Notes under the pieces: model-generated
What the model was told of the DNA's origin: nothing
Databases searched by the model: none
What the model saw: the letters and a program-made list of their open reading frames with translations, nothing else
DNA from: Rhodopseudomonas sp. AAP120
GTDB lineage: Bacteria; Pseudomonadota; Alphaproteobacteria; Rhizobiales; Xanthobacteraceae
Assembly (NCBI RefSeq): GCF_001295845.1
Contig: NZ_LJIC01000141.1
Span: 1-39,501 of the forward strand
Direction of reading: 5' to 3'
Length of the DNA stretch: 39,501 nucleotides
Position numbers and translations under genes: made by a program
Part shown: positions 26,918 to 35,750 of the stretch, piece after piece
Layout of the letters: each line of letters starts with the position of its first letter
Position numbering within the stretch: position 1 is the stretch's first letter

Positions 26918-27826
26918 ATGGTGACGCTCCGCCAGCTCCGGTATCTTTCGGCTCTCGCCCGCCACGGCCATTTCGGCCGCGCCGCGGACGCCTGCGCGGT
27001 GACCCAGCCGGCACTGTCGATGCAGATCGCCGAGCTGGAGCGGACGCTCGGCGTCAAGGTGGTCGAACGCCGGCCCGGCGAGGTGTTTCTCACCGAGATC
27101 GGCCGCGAGATCGCCCGCCGCGGCGAGGATCTGCTCAGCGGCGCGCGGGACCTGGTGGATTTCGCCCGCCACCGCGCCCAGCCGCTGACCGGCCGGCTGA
27201 CGCTCGGTGTGATCCCGTCGCTGGCGCCCTATCTGCTGCCCAAGGTGCTGCCGCTGCTGCAACGGCGCTATCCGGAGCTGCGGCTGGAGTTGCGCGAGAG
27301 CCAGACCCGGCAGCTGGTCGCCGACGTCGGCAGCGGCGCGCTCGACGCCGCGCTGCTGGCGCTGCCGGTCGGCATCCGCGACCTCGAGACCATCGCGCTG
27401 TTCGACGACGAATTCCTGCTCGCGGTGCCGGCCGACGATCCGCGGCCGGAGAGCGCCACCGTCGCGGTCGACGAGATCGACCAGTCGCGGCTGATCCTGC
27501 TCGAGGACGGCCATTGCCTGCGCGACCAGGCGCTGGCGTTCTGCGCCACCGCGCGCAACCGCGCCATCAACATCAGCGGCGCCGGCACCGCGACGTTCGG
27601 CGCCTCCAGCCTGACCACGGTGATCCAGATGGTGGCGGGCGGCTACGGCGTGACGCTGATCCCGCAGATCGCCGCCGACGTCGAGCGCCGCGACACACGC
27701 GTCAAATTCCTGCGGATGCGGCGGCCGCAGCCGGGGCGGACCATTGGCCTGGTGTTCCGCAAGACCTCGCCGCGGCGGCACGATTTCGAGGTGCTGGGCG
27801 AAGTCGTGAGAGATGGAGTCGGGTAG
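26918..27826 (+). CDS. oxyR: OxyR, hydrogen-peroxide-sensing LysR-family regulator
   Basis: A 302-residue LysR-type regulator with an N-terminal helix-turn-helix (about 1-60). The two redox cysteines of OxyR are present in EDGHCLRDQALAFC (Cys200 and Cys209), the pair that forms a disulfide when peroxide is present. It is divergent from katG, the classic partner gene. The ATG at 26918 has no Shine-Dalgarno because the palindrome 26896-26914 occupies that space; translation may be from a short or leaderless mRNA. The GTG of the next codon is an alternative start. Confidence 0.96.
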   Translation: MVTLRQLRYLSALARHGHFGRAADACAVTQPALSMQIAELERTLGVKVVERRPGEVFLTEIGREIARRGEDLLSGARDLVDFARHRAQPLTGRLTLGVIPSLAPYLLPKVLPLLQRRYPELRLELRESQTRQLVADVGSGALDAALLALPVGIRDLETIALFDDEFLLAVPADDPRPESATVAVDEIDQSRLILLEDGHCLRDQALAFCATARNRAINISGAGTATFGASSLTTVIQMVAGGYGVTLIPQIAADVERRDTRVKFLRMRRPQPGRTIGLVFRKTSPRRHDFEVLGEVVRDGVG

Positions 27827-28023
27827 CGACAATTAGTCAGGCTAGATAGATACAGATCTGGCATCTACAGCGATTCGGAATTTGGTAACCACAACTTAGT
27901 TAACAATTAGTAAAGAGATCGAACTGAACTGAAAACAGTTTCAATATGTTGATAGTCTGTGGAGGCCCTCCTACAGTCTCTTGACTCCGGTGGTTGCGCG
28001 CGTAGGAGTTGTAGCAGGACATG

Positions 28024-28060
28024 AATAAAGGCCGTCCGAAGCTGCAACTTCGAACGGCCT
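28024..28060 (-). terminator. Candidate intrinsic terminator
   Basis: AGGCCGTTCGAAG pairs with CTTCGGACGGCCT (12 of 13 positions; six-base loop), followed on the minus strand by TTATTCATG. It would stop leftward transcription coming through the chemoreceptor remnant. The U-tract is short, so the call is moderate. Confidence 0.45.
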
Positions 28061-28375
28061 GTGTCCTAGCCCATGCTAACCGGTCAGGCCGATGGGCGGC
28101 GAGTGACCTCAAGGACGGATTCAATAGAATCCATCCACAGAATATCGTCAAGGCCTGACCTTGTTGTACACAAGCAAGGAGCTTGGTTATGTCTGCAAGG
28201 GCACCGATCGGAACCAGATGCAAGACAGGCGACATTTGTCCTGAAAGCGGAATCTGGCGATCTGACGATCACCCCTCTACCACGGCCCCGATTGCGAAGG
28301 GGAACCGGTTTCCTCCTCACGGCGGCAAGTCGGTATACTGGGTGCTAACGCAGTACGCTTAGTGTGAAATCTGCG

Positions 28376-28405
28376 ACAAGGGGACGGATTTACTCGTCCC
28401 CTTGT
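28376..28405. promoter_or_regulatory. Perfect 11-base-stem hairpin
   Basis: ACAAGGGGACG and CGTCCCCTTGT flank the eight-base loop GATTTACT. No T-run follows on either strand. A TATACT that could be a -10 lies 37 bases before it (28334-28339), but no matching -35 is seen. It could be a terminator or a small structured RNA. Confidence 0.4.
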
Positions 28406-28454
28406 TCGTAAAGCCTCCACAAAGTACTAACGCATGCCAGCTGCTCTTCTGCGC

Positions 28455-28547
28455 TCACCGCAGCAGCGAGGTGGCGCGTTGCATGCTGGCGGCGATTTCG
28501 GCGGTGGCGGCGCTCTGCTCCTCCGCGGTGGAAGCGGTGGACGCGGC
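28455..28547 (-). pseudogene. Remnant of a methyl-accepting chemotaxis protein C-terminus
   Basis: The minus strand encodes ASTASTAEEQSAATAEIAAS then MQRATSLLR and a stop. This closely parallels the end of the intact gene to the right (VSSTAAAVEEQSTVTGEMSS then SMQRAANEAAAIVAR). Upstream of this stretch the frame loses all similarity. Only about 30 residues survive, so this looks like the decayed tail of a duplicated or truncated chemoreceptor gene. Confidence 0.6.
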
Positions 28548-28750
28548 GGGCCTCCAGACCATCGGCGGGGCGCCGCGAACGCATGTCCGACCGCGGACTG
28601 CAATGCCGTGAGCGTGAGGCCAGATGATTAAAAATCGCCTATTCCGACACCTCGTTGAAATACGCAACCGTTGATGCGTAGGACTACGGGTGAGAGGGAA
28701 CCCGGCGAGTCGGCCGGCATCATCTGCTCACCCGGCGCGAGACTGCGCGC

Positions 28751-30433
28751 TTACCGCGCCACGATTGCGGCGGCTTCGTTGGCGGCGCGCTGCATGCTGC
28801 TCGACATTTCGCCGGTCACCGTGCTCTGCTCCTCTACCGCCGCGGCGGTCGACGACACGTATTCGCTGACGTTCTGGATCGCGGTCTTGATCTTGCCGAG
28901 CGCGGCGACGACGTCGCCCGAGATGGCGTTGAGGTTCTCGATCTCGGTGCCGATCTTGTCGGTGGCCTGCTTGGCCTGGTTGGCGAGGTTCTTCACCTCG
29001 GCCGCCACCACCGCGAAGCCGCGGCCGGCCTCGCCCGCCCGCGCCGATTCGATCGTCGCATTCAGCGCCAGCAGGTTGATCTGCCCGGTGATGTGGCCGA
29101 TCAGTTCGACGATGCCGCTCATCGCCTGCGCCGCATCGTTGAGCCGATTGGCCTGATCGTCGGCGGCATCGACTTCGCCGACCGCGCTGCTGGCGGTCTG
29201 ACGCGACTTGGCCATCGCCTCCGAAATCTCCCGCACCGAGGCGTTGAGCTCCTCGGCGCCCGCCGCGACCGAATCCATCATGGCGCGGACGCGCTCGTTG
29301 CCCATCCGGATCAGCACCTGACGGGTGACGTCGGTGGCGTATTTCACCACCTTGAACGGGCGGCCGTTGAGATCGAGGATCGGATTGTAGGACGCCTGGA
29401 TCCAGACCTCCTTGCCGTGCTTGCCGATCCGTTTGTATTCGGCCGCCTGATACTCGCCGCGGCGCAGGCCGTCCCAGAACGCCCGATAGTCGGCGCCGTC
29501 GCGCTCCGACGGATCGACGAACATGCTGTGCGGCCGGCCTTTGATCTCGGCGAGCGAATAGCCCAGCGTGTGCAGGAAGTTCTCGTTGGCGCTCAGCACC
29601 GTGCCGTCCATCGAGAATTCGATCACCGCCTGCGACTTGCCGATCGCCGCGATCTGGCCGGCCAGATCGGCATTGGCGAGCTTCTGCCGGGTCACGTCGG
29701 TGGCGAACTTCACCACGCTGACCGGCTTGCCGGTCTCGTCGAGGATCGGATTGTAGGAGGCGAGAATCCACACCTCGCGGCCGCCCTTGCCGATCCGCTT
29801 GTACTCCGCCGCCAGATAGTCGCCGCGATTGAGCGTCGCCCAGAACTCGCGATAGGCGGCGCTGTCGCGATCCGCCGGCTCGACGAACATGCTGTGGTGC
29901 TTGCCCTTGATCTCGGCCAGCGTGTAGCCCATCGCGTCGAGGAAGTTCTGGTTGGCGTCGAGAATGACGCCGTCCATGCTGAACTCGATCACCGCCTGGG
30001 CGCGGCCGATCGCCTGGATCTTGCCGGCGTCGGCGAGGCTCTGCCGCTTCGCCGCGGTGATGTTGGCGGCGAACTTGACGATGCCGAGCGGCTTGCCGTC
30101 CTTGTCGAGCACCGGATTGTAGGAGGCCTGGATCCAGACTTCCTCGCCGCCCTTGGCGATCCGCTTGAACTCACCCGCCCGAAACTTGCCGGCCTTCAGG
30201 TCGGCCCAGAAATCCGCATAGGCCGGGCTGCGGGTCTGCGCCGGCTCGACGAACATGCTGTGATGCTTGCCCTTGATCTCATCGAGCGAGTAGCCGAGCA
30301 CGTTGAGGAAGTTGTCGTTCGCGGTAAGGACCCTGCCGTCGAGATCGAACTCGATCATCGCCTGCGAACGGTTGATCGCCTCGAGGATGGCGGACGACGA
30401 CAGGCTGGCGGTGGTGCGCCGGAACGAGAACAT
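28751..30433 (-). CDS. Soluble triple-PAS methyl-accepting-type signalling protein (BdlA-like)
   Basis: A 560-residue protein without membrane segments. Three PAS domains lie in tandem (about 14-132, 136-255, 258-378). Each carries the same signature (IEF.LDG.VL.AN.NFL...GY.L.EIKG..HSMFV) and ends with a PAC-type ASYNP(I/V)LD...VKFA stretch, so they arose by internal triplication. A methyl-accepting signalling domain follows (about 380-560), with the conserved tip region LALNATIESARAGEAGRGFA and VVAAEVKNLA. The layout resembles BdlA of Pseudomonas, a cytoplasmic sensor of redox or oxygen state linked to biofilm dispersal. No CheW-binding or methylation partners are nearby. The ligand (haem or FAD) cannot be read from the sequence. 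Confidence 0.9.
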   Translation of the reverse strand: MFSFRRTTASLSSSAILEAINRSQAMIEFDLDGRVLTANDNFLNVLGYSLDEIKGKHHSMFVEPAQTRSPAYADFWADLKAGKFRAGEFKRIAKGGEEVWIQASYNPVLDKDGKPLGIVKFAANITAAKRQSLADAGKIQAIGRAQAVIEFSMDGVILDANQNFLDAMGYTLAEIKGKHHSMFVEPADRDSAAYREFWATLNRGDYLAAEYKRIGKGGREVWILASYNPILDETGKPVSVVKFATDVTRQKLANADLAGQIAAIGKSQAVIEFSMDGTVLSANENFLHTLGYSLAEIKGRPHSMFVDPSERDGADYRAFWDGLRRGEYQAAEYKRIGKHGKEVWIQASYNPILDLNGRPFKVVKYATDVTRQVLIRMGNERVRAMMDSVAAGAEELNASVREISEAMAKSRQTASSAVGEVDAADDQANRLNDAAQAMSGIVELIGHITGQINLLALNATIESARAGEAGRGFAVVAAEVKNLANQAKQATDKIGTEIENLNAISGDVVAALGKIKTAIQNVSEYVSSTAAAVEEQSTVTGEMSSSMQRAANEAAAIVAR

Positions 30434-30689
30434 GCGAAGGCCTTTGCTCGGGAAGCATCTGGTGGGCGCCCCGAAGTCAGCAAGTCACTCGCGTTCCTAC
30501 GGGCTTGCGTCCACAATCATGCATTCGATCTAAACTTTCCCTAATCCCACCTCGCCGGCTTTGCTCGATTAGCGCACGAATCCGTTCATCTTCCGGACTG
30601 ATCGCACATCCGGTGCGATGAGTTCCCGCGGCAAGTGATCAGAGTTCCATGGCGGTTCGCGTAGCTGCGCGGGAGCGGACAGGCACCAA

Positions 30690-30707
30690 GAGTTCCATAT
30701 GGAACTC
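30690..30707. promoter_or_regulatory. Perfect 18-base palindrome upstream of the triple-PAS gene
   Basis: GAGTTCCATATGGAACTC is a perfect inverted repeat. Its half AGAGTTCCAT occurs again at 30641-30650, and GAGTTCC appears at 30620-30626. It lies about 260 bases upstream of the triple-PAS gene and 130 bases beyond the sod stop, in the 405-base gap 30434-30838, which has no gene. Another hairpin (ATCGCAC/GTGCGAT) is at 30601-30619. It may be a regulator site; the owner is unknown. Confidence 0.45.
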
Positions 30708-30725
30708 AGCCTTTGCCCTGGACGA

Positions 30726-30808
30726 CGTCATTGCGAGGAGCGAAGCGACGAAGCAATCCAGCTCAGTGCACGGCGCTTCTGGATTGCTTCGCTTCGCTCG
30801 CAATGACG
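30726..30808. repeat. Inverted-repeat element, family C (copy 2), downstream of sod
   Basis: CGTCATTGCGAGGAGCGAAG with AAGCAATCCAG on the left is matched by CTGGATTGCTTCGCTTCGCT and CGCAATGACG on the right, making a nearly perfect long hairpin. It has the same arms as the element between ubiE and mutM, with a shorter spacer. It begins 31 bases beyond the sod stop and may fold at the 3' end of the sod transcript. Confidence 0.88.
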
Positions 30809-30838
30809 GAAGGCGCCCGGCGGCGGGTGCGGACCGGC

Positions 30839-31570
30839 TCAGATCGCGAGCGTGCCGGCCTTGGCGGCGGCGTAGCGCTCGGCGACCTTGTTCCAGTCGA
30901 CCGTATTCCACCAGGCTTTGAGATAGTCGGCGCGGCGATTCTGGTAGTTGAGGTAGTACGCGTGCTCCCAGACGTCGTTGCCCATCAGCACGCGCTTGCC
31001 GTCCATCAGCGGCGTGTCCTGATTGGGCCGCGCCTCGATCGCGAGCTTGCCGTCCTTGCCGACCGTGACGAACACCCAGCCGGAGCCGAATTGGCGGCCG
31101 CCCGCGGCGTTGAAATCGGTCTGAAACTTCTCCAGGCCGCCGAGATCGCGGTCGATCGCGGCCAGCACGTCGCCGGAGGGCTTGCCGCCGTTCGGCCCCA
31201 TGATCTGCCAGAACATGCTGTGATTGGCGTGGCCGCCGAGATTGTTGCGCACGCCGGTGCGGATCGTCTCCGGCACGTTGCCCAAATTGGCCAGCACCTC
31301 CGGCACCGGCGTTTCGGCCAGCTTGGGATTGTCCTTGGCGAAGTTGTTCATCGCGGTGACGTAGGCCTGATGATGCTTGCCGTGGTGGGTTTCCATGGTC
31401 TTGGCGTCGATATGCGGCTCCAGCGCCGCCGCCGGATAGGGCAGAGGCGGCAGCGTGAACGGGCCGGCGGGCGCGGCCGCGGCCTGCGCGAAGGCCAGAC
31501 GCGGCGCCGCCATTGCGGCGACGGCTCCGGTGGCGGCCATCATCAAATGGCGGCGAGACAGCAAGGGCAT
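30839..31570 (-). CDS. sodA: Tat-exported superoxide dismutase, Fe/Mn family (Mn-type residues)
   Basis: A 243-residue superoxide dismutase. The N-terminus MPLLSRRHLMMAATGAVAAM has a twin-arginine motif (SRRHLM) and an Ala-rich hydrophobic stretch ending near AFAQA, so export of the folded enzyme by the Tat system is predicted. Metal ligands are His in the METHHGKHH region, His in GGHANHSMFW, and Asp and His in DVWEHAYY. NQDTPLM carries the Gln typical of Mn enzymes, where Fe enzymes have a different residue. It turns superoxide into oxygen and peroxide, here in the periplasm. A GGAGGA ribosome site fixes the start. Metal choice is inferred. Confidence 0.93.
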   Translation of the reverse strand: MPLLSRRHLMMAATGAVAAMAAPRLAFAQAAAAPAGPFTLPPLPYPAAALEPHIDAKTMETHHGKHHQAYVTAMNNFAKDNPKLAETPVPEVLANLGNVPETIRTGVRNNLGGHANHSMFWQIMGPNGGKPSGDVLAAIDRDLGGLEKFQTDFNAAGGRQFGSGWVFVTVGKDGKLAIEARPNQDTPLMDGKRVLMGNDVWEHAYYLNYQNRRADYLKAWWNTVDWNKVAERYAAAKAGTLAI

Positions 31571-31731
31571 GGGCTTCCTCCGTTTCGGCGGGACAGTGAC
31601 AGCGATTACGCCCGCCGGCACGCGCAGTTTCAAGCAAACTGCGGCTTCGCTGCGACCGACCGACGCGGCGGATGATCACATCGCGGCCGTGGCCGCGACG
31701 GCCCGCCGCGACCCGAGGGACTTCGGAGGGG

Positions 31732-32751
31732 TCAGAAATGATAGGCGAGCGTCAGCGAGCCGTAGTCCGAATAGGCGCGCGGCTGCGTGGTGTATTCGCG
31801 CGACCGGTGGATCCAGGTCAGCGACGCCAGGAAGCCGGCCTGATTGAAAAGTTCGGCGCCGGCGACGAGATCGTACACGAACGATTCCCGCGTCACATGC
31901 GGGCTGTCGGCGAAGGTGCTGCCGTCGAGGAAGATGTTGCGGGCGACGCCGCGGGCCTGGACGCCGCCGAACAGCGAGAAGCCCCAGAACGGCGCGGACG
32001 GATCGGGGCTGACGAAATTGGCGCCGGAGAGTCCCGGACGGATCAGCGTCGGTCCCCAGGTGGTCGAGAGTGCACGGCCGAACCGCACCACCGCGCCGGC
32101 CTCGCCATAGGTGAAGACGTTGCCGCCGGTGAAGCCGAGCGACGGAATGATATCGGCGCCGAAGCCGTTGCCGAACTCGGTGGCGAACTTCCAGCGCCGC
32201 TCCCATGCCAGCAGGATGCCGGGCTCGTTGCGCAGTTCGTAGCCGTTGATCACCGGCGACGACTGGCCGAGCATGCTGTGAAAGCCGGACTGCACCGCCT
32301 GGGCCAGCGAGGCGCTGCCGCCGACGGCGCCGACTTGCAGCTCGAACGAATCGAGCTGACGGCGTCCGGTTTCCTGCGCGGCGTTGAAGCCGGTGTAGAG
32401 CCAGCCGCCGAACGGGCGGTCGACGCCCGGCGTGTACACGCCGCGTGTATCACGATCCGGCGTGTAAATATTCTGCGCCAGCGCGATCCATTCGAGCTGC
32501 TGCCGCACCGCGCCGCCCGGCGCGCCGTAAGTCACCAGCGCGGGACGCACCAGATCGAACGCCTGGCCGGCGATCAGATCGCGCGAGAAATTATCGAACA
32601 CGAAGGAGAAACGAAAACCAGACGTGTAGTCCCGGTCGGTATTTGCGACGGCGTCGTTCTCGCCGATCAGCACGGCACGCTGCGCGGCCGCGGCATGTGA
32701 TACCAGCGCCATGACGGCAGCCGCGGCAATTCTTGCAATCCAACGGCGCAT
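31732..32751 (-). CDS. lpxR: LpxR-like outer-membrane lipid A deacylase (DUF2219)
   Basis: A 339-residue beta-barrel protein with a signal peptide (MRRWIARIAAAAVMALVSHA). The family signature ENDAVANTDRDYTSG (31-45) opens the mature part, containing the Asn-Asp pair known as catalytic in LpxR. The His segment VQSGFHSMLG (His158) and NEPG follow as in the family, and the C-terminus is a typical outer-membrane end (LTLAYHF with terminal Phe). LpxR removes the 3'-acyloxyacyl chain of lipid A and changes immune recognition. The frame opens far upstream, but only from 32751 is there a signal peptide. Substrate specificity in this organism is untested. Confidence 0.83.
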   Translation of the reverse strand: MRRWIARIAAAAVMALVSHAAAAQRAVLIGENDAVANTDRDYTSGFRFSFVFDNFSRDLIAGQAFDLVRPALVTYGAPGGAVRQQLEWIALAQNIYTPDRDTRGVYTPGVDRPFGGWLYTGFNAAQETGRRQLDSFELQVGAVGGSASLAQAVQSGFHSMLGQSSPVINGYELRNEPGILLAWERRWKFATEFGNGFGADIIPSLGFTGGNVFTYGEAGAVVRFGRALSTTWGPTLIRPGLSGANFVSPDPSAPFWGFSLFGGVQARGVARNIFLDGSTFADSPHVTRESFVYDLVAGAELFNQAGFLASLTWIHRSREYTTQPRAYSDYGSLTLAYHF

Positions 32752-32904
32752 GACGGTGATCTCGACGTGACACCGCAAGTATCGAGGTGCTGGCCCTGCT
32801 TGGCAAGCGCGGTTTCGCGGCCCGCGCGCGCAAATCACCGTGCGCCCGCTTCGCGTGTCGAGGGGGACACAGCAGGTTTCACGACGGAACCTGGTCCTGC
32901 AACG

Positions 32905-32932
32905 AAAAGAGGCGGCCCGAAGGCCGCCTCTT
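32905..32932 (-). terminator. Intrinsic terminator of pnp with a UUCG tetraloop
   Basis: On the minus strand AAGAGGCGGCC pairs with GGCCGCCTCTT around the very stable loop TTCG, then TTCG follows. It lies about 40 bases after the pnp stop and would end the infB-pnp transcript. Confidence 0.82.
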
Positions 32933-32972
32933 GAACGCGGAATCAGCAGATGCCCGTTCGGGCAGCAGCGAG

Positions 32973-35141
32973 TTACTCGCCGGCCGCCTGCGCCGGGGCG
33001 TCGCCCTCGGCCTTGGCTTCGGCCTTCTGCTTGGCCTCGAGGTCTTCGCCGGTGGTCTGGTCGACCACCTTCATCGACAGCCGGGTCTTGCCGCGGTCGT
33101 CGAAGCCGAGCAGCTTGACCTTGACCTTGTCGCCTTCCTTGACGACGTCCGAGGTCTTCTGCACGCGGCCGGCGGCGAGCTGGCTGATATGCACCAGACC
33201 GTCCTTGGCGCCGAAGAAGTTCACGAAGGCGCCGAACTCCATCACCTTGACGACGGTGCCTTCGTAGATCTCGCCGATCTCCGGATCGGACGCGATCGAC
33301 TTGATCCACTTGATAGCAGCCTTGATCGACTCACCGTCCGACGAGGCGACCTTGACGGTGCCGTCATCCTCGATGTTGACCTTGGCGCCGGTCTTCTCGA
33401 CGATCTCGCGGATCACCTTGCCGCCGGTGCCGATCACTTCACGGATCTTGTCGGTCGGGATCTTGAAGGTCTCGATGCGCGGCGCGTGTTCGCCGAGCTC
33501 GGCGCGGGCGCGGTCGAGCGCCTTGGACATCTCACCCAGGATGTGGATGCGGCCGTCCTTGGCCTGGCCGAGCGCCACCTTCATGATCTCTTCGGTGATA
33601 CCGGCGATCTTGATGTCCATCTGTAGCGAGGTGATACCCGCTTCGGTGCCGGCCACCTTGAAGTCCATGTCGCCGAGATGATCCTCGTCGCCGAGAATGT
33701 CGCTCAGCACCGCGAAACGCTCACCTTCCAGGATCAGGCCCATCGCGATACCCGCGGTCGGCCGCTTCAAGGGCACGCCCGCGTCCATCAGCGCCAGCGA
33801 GGCGCCGCACACCGACGCCATCGAGGACGAGCCGTTCGACTCGGTGATCTCGGAGACGACGCGGATGGTGTAGGGGAATTCGTGGTGCGGCGGCAGCACC
33901 GGATGGATCGCGCGCCACGCCAGCTTGCCGTGGCCGATCTCGCGGCGCTTGGTGCCGCCGAGGCGGCCGGTCTCGCCGACCGAGTAGGGAGGGAAGTTGT
34001 AGTGCAGCAGGAACGTCTCTTTGTACGTTCCGGACAGCGAATCGACATACTGCTCGTCTTCGCCGGTGCCGAGCGTGGTCACGACCAGCGCCTGAGTCTC
34101 ACCGCGGGTGAACAGCGCCGAACCGTGGGTGCGCGGCAGCACGCCGGCCTGGGCCACGATGTTGCGGACGGTCTTTGAGTCACGGCCGTCGATGCGCCTG
34201 CCGGTGTCGAGGATGTTCCAGCGAACGATCTTGGCCTCGAGCTCCTTGAACACGCCGGCGATGCGCAGCTTGTCGTATTTCGGCTCCTGGCCTTCCGGGA
34301 AGAAGTGCGCGATCGCCTTCTCCTTGACCTTGCCGACCGCGGCGTAGCGATCCTGCTTGACCGGGATGGCGTAAGCGGCGCGCAGCTCCTGCTCGACCAG
34401 GCCGAGCATTTCCTTCTCGATCGCCGAATTGTCGATCTCGGTCAGCTCGCGCGGCTCCTTGGCGGCCTTCTCGGCGAGGTCGATGATCGCGTCGATCACC
34501 GGCTGGAAGTGGCGGTGACCGAACATCACGGCGCCGAGCATGATCTCTTCCGACAGCTCCTTGGCTTCGGATTCGACCATCAGCACGGCGTCGGCGGTGC
34601 CGGCGACCACCAGCTCGAGCTGGGTCTCGGCCATCTCGTCGAGCACCGGGTTGAGCACGTACTCATCGTTGATGAAGCCGACGCGGGCGGCGCCGATCGG
34701 GCCACGGAACGGCACGCCGGACAGCGTCAGCGCCGCCGAGGCGGCGACCATCGAGACGATGTCGGGATCGTTCTCCATGTCGTGCGACAGCACGGTGACG
34801 ATCACCTGGGTCTCGTTGCGCCAGCCGTCGGCGAACAGCGGACGGATCGGACGGTCGATCAGGCGGGAGACCAGCGTCTCCTTCTCGGTCGGACGGCCTT
34901 CACGCTTGAAGTAACCACCCGGGATGCGGCCGGCCGCATAGGTCTTTTCCTGATAGTCGACGGTCAGCGGCAGGAAGTCGACGCCTTCGCGCGGCGCCTT
35001 GGCGGCCACCACGGTGGCGAGCACGACGGTCTCGCCATAGGTGGCGACGACGGCGCCGTCGGCCTGGCGGGCGATCTTGCCGGTCTCGAGCTTGAGGGGG
35101 CGTCCACCCCAATCGATTTCAACGGAATGCTGATTGAACAT
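32973..35141 (-). CDS. pnp: Polynucleotide phosphorylase
   Basis: A 722-residue phosphorolytic 3'-to-5' exoribonuclease and degradosome enzyme. It has two RNase PH-like domains (the first from the N-terminus, the second with [20 protein letters not shown] and [19 protein letters not shown]), a KH domain ([15 protein letters not shown]), and an S1 RNA-binding domain ([20 protein letters not shown]). An acidic and Ala-rich tail ends the protein. The start at 35141 has AAGGATCCG upstream. It is the last gene of the infB-rbfA-truB-rpsO-pnp run and has its own terminator. Confidence 0.98.
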   Translation of the reverse strand: MFNQHSVEIDWGGRPLKLETGKIARQADGAVVATYGETVVLATVVAAKAPREGVDFLPLTVDYQEKTYAAGRIPGGYFKREGRPTEKETLVSRLIDRPIRPLFADGWRNETQVIVTVLSHDMENDPDIVSMVAASAALTLSGVPFRGPIGAARVGFINDEYVLNPVLDEMAETQLELVVAGTADAVLMVESEAKELSEEIMLGAVMFGHRHFQPVIDAIIDLAEKAAKEPRELTEIDNSAIEKEMLGLVEQELRAAYAIPVKQDRYAAVGKVKEKAIAHFFPEGQEPKYDKLRIAGVFKELEAKIVRWNILDTGRRIDGRDSKTVRNIVAQAGVLPRTHGSALFTRGETQALVVTTLGTGEDEQYVDSLSGTYKETFLLHYNFPPYSVGETGRLGGTKRREIGHGKLAWRAIHPVLPPHHEFPYTIRVVSEITESNGSSSMASVCGASLALMDAGVPLKRPTAGIAMGLILEGERFAVLSDILGDEDHLGDMDFKVAGTEAGITSLQMDIKIAGITEEIMKVALGQAKDGRIHILGEMSKALDRARAELGEHAPRIETFKIPTDKIREVIGTGGKVIREIVEKTGAKVNIEDDGTVKVASSDGESIKAAIKWIKSIASDPEIGEIYEGTVVKVMEFGAFVNFFGAKDGLVHISQLAAGRVQKTSDVVKEGDKVKVKLLGFDDRGKTRLSMKVVDQTTGEDLEAKQKAEAKAEGDAPAQAAGE

Positions 35142-35301
35142 CGGATCCTTCTTTCATGCGGATACCGAGACAACCGGACGCCAGATACCAAAAGACCATG
35201 CCAAGATTGCGGGACGCTGGCGGCGAAGCGTGCACAGCGTCCGGCGATCCTGCCATGGTCTTAAGGTGGGAATGGCGCTCGGTCCTCCCGGGTGCGGGAT
35301 C

Positions 35302-35375
35302 GCGACCACCCTTGGTCGCCGACCTCGCGGAGCGGGCCTTGGGCCCGTTGACGGCCCAGCCGCCGGATGCGGCTG
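35302..35375 (-). promoter_or_regulatory. Cluster of three stem-loops in the rpsO-pnp intergenic leader
   Basis: Three hairpins lie in the 337-base gap 35142-35478, which has no gene: GCGACCA/TGGTCGC (35302-35319), CGGGCC/GGCCCG (about 35335-35349), and CAGCCGC/GCGGCTG (35357-35375). None is followed by a T-run on the minus strand. In other bacteria this leader is processed by RNase III and pnp represses itself there; a similar role here is inferred from position. Confidence 0.5.
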
Positions 35376-35478
35376 AGCGAAACACACGCGCAAACTCAGC
35401 GCCGTGTGGTGGTTCGGCCGGCGCGGCGGATGGGAAGCGGCGCACCGCTTCCGTGCCGCAGCCGGCGGACGCGGTCGA

Positions 35479-35748
35479 TCAGCGACGGATGCCGTGCTTT
35501 TCGAGCAGCGCCTTGTAACGCGCCTCGTCCTTCTTCTTGACGTAGTCGAGAAGCGAACGGCGCGTCGACACCAGCTTCAACAGCCCGCGACGCGAGTGAT
35601 TGTCCTTGGTGTGGGTCTTGAAATGCGCGGTGAGGTTGGCGATGCGTTCCGACAGGATCGCGATCTGAACCTCGGGCGAACCGGTATCACCGGCCTTCAC
35701 GGCATTGGTCTGGATGACTTCCGCTTTGCGTTCTGCGGTAATCGACAT
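35479..35748 (-). CDS. rpsO: Ribosomal protein S15
   Basis: An 89-residue 30S subunit protein, exactly the normal length. The signature [20 protein letters not shown] and the C-terminal [13 protein letters not shown] are typical. It binds 16S rRNA early in assembly. Its ATG lies two bases after the truB stop codon, so translation is probably coupled. Confidence 0.98.
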   Translation of the reverse strand: MSITAERKAEVIQTNAVKAGDTGSPEVQIAILSERIANLTAHFKTHTKDNHSRRGLLKLVSTRRSLLDYVKKKDEARYKALLEKHGIRR

Positions 35749-35750
35749 CG

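Larger units (their letters stand above)
27827..28750. other. 924-base AT-richer stretch without a confident gene
   Basis: The base composition is visibly more AT-rich than either side, most of all at 27880-27950. Two overlapping open frames, 27900-28235 (-) and 28073-28348 (+), have no family similarity and no good ribosome sites, so neither is called. Small hairpins lie at 27927-27940 and 27957-27976 (CTGTGGAG...CTCC-T-ACAG), the latter a weak candidate terminator for oxyR. Stronger hairpins and a chemoreceptor remnant are listed separately. It may be the relic of an insertion or of a decayed gene. Confidence 0.6.

Noticed and set aside
27900-28348. Overlapping frames 27900-28235 (-) and 28073-28348 (+)
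   Set aside because: No family similarity, no convincing ribosome sites, and each lies over the other; both also span hairpins.
31732-33309. Longer version of the LpxR-like gene starting at 33309
   Set aside because: The extra 186 residues run into the 3' end of pnp and have no family similarity. A signal peptide begins at 32751.
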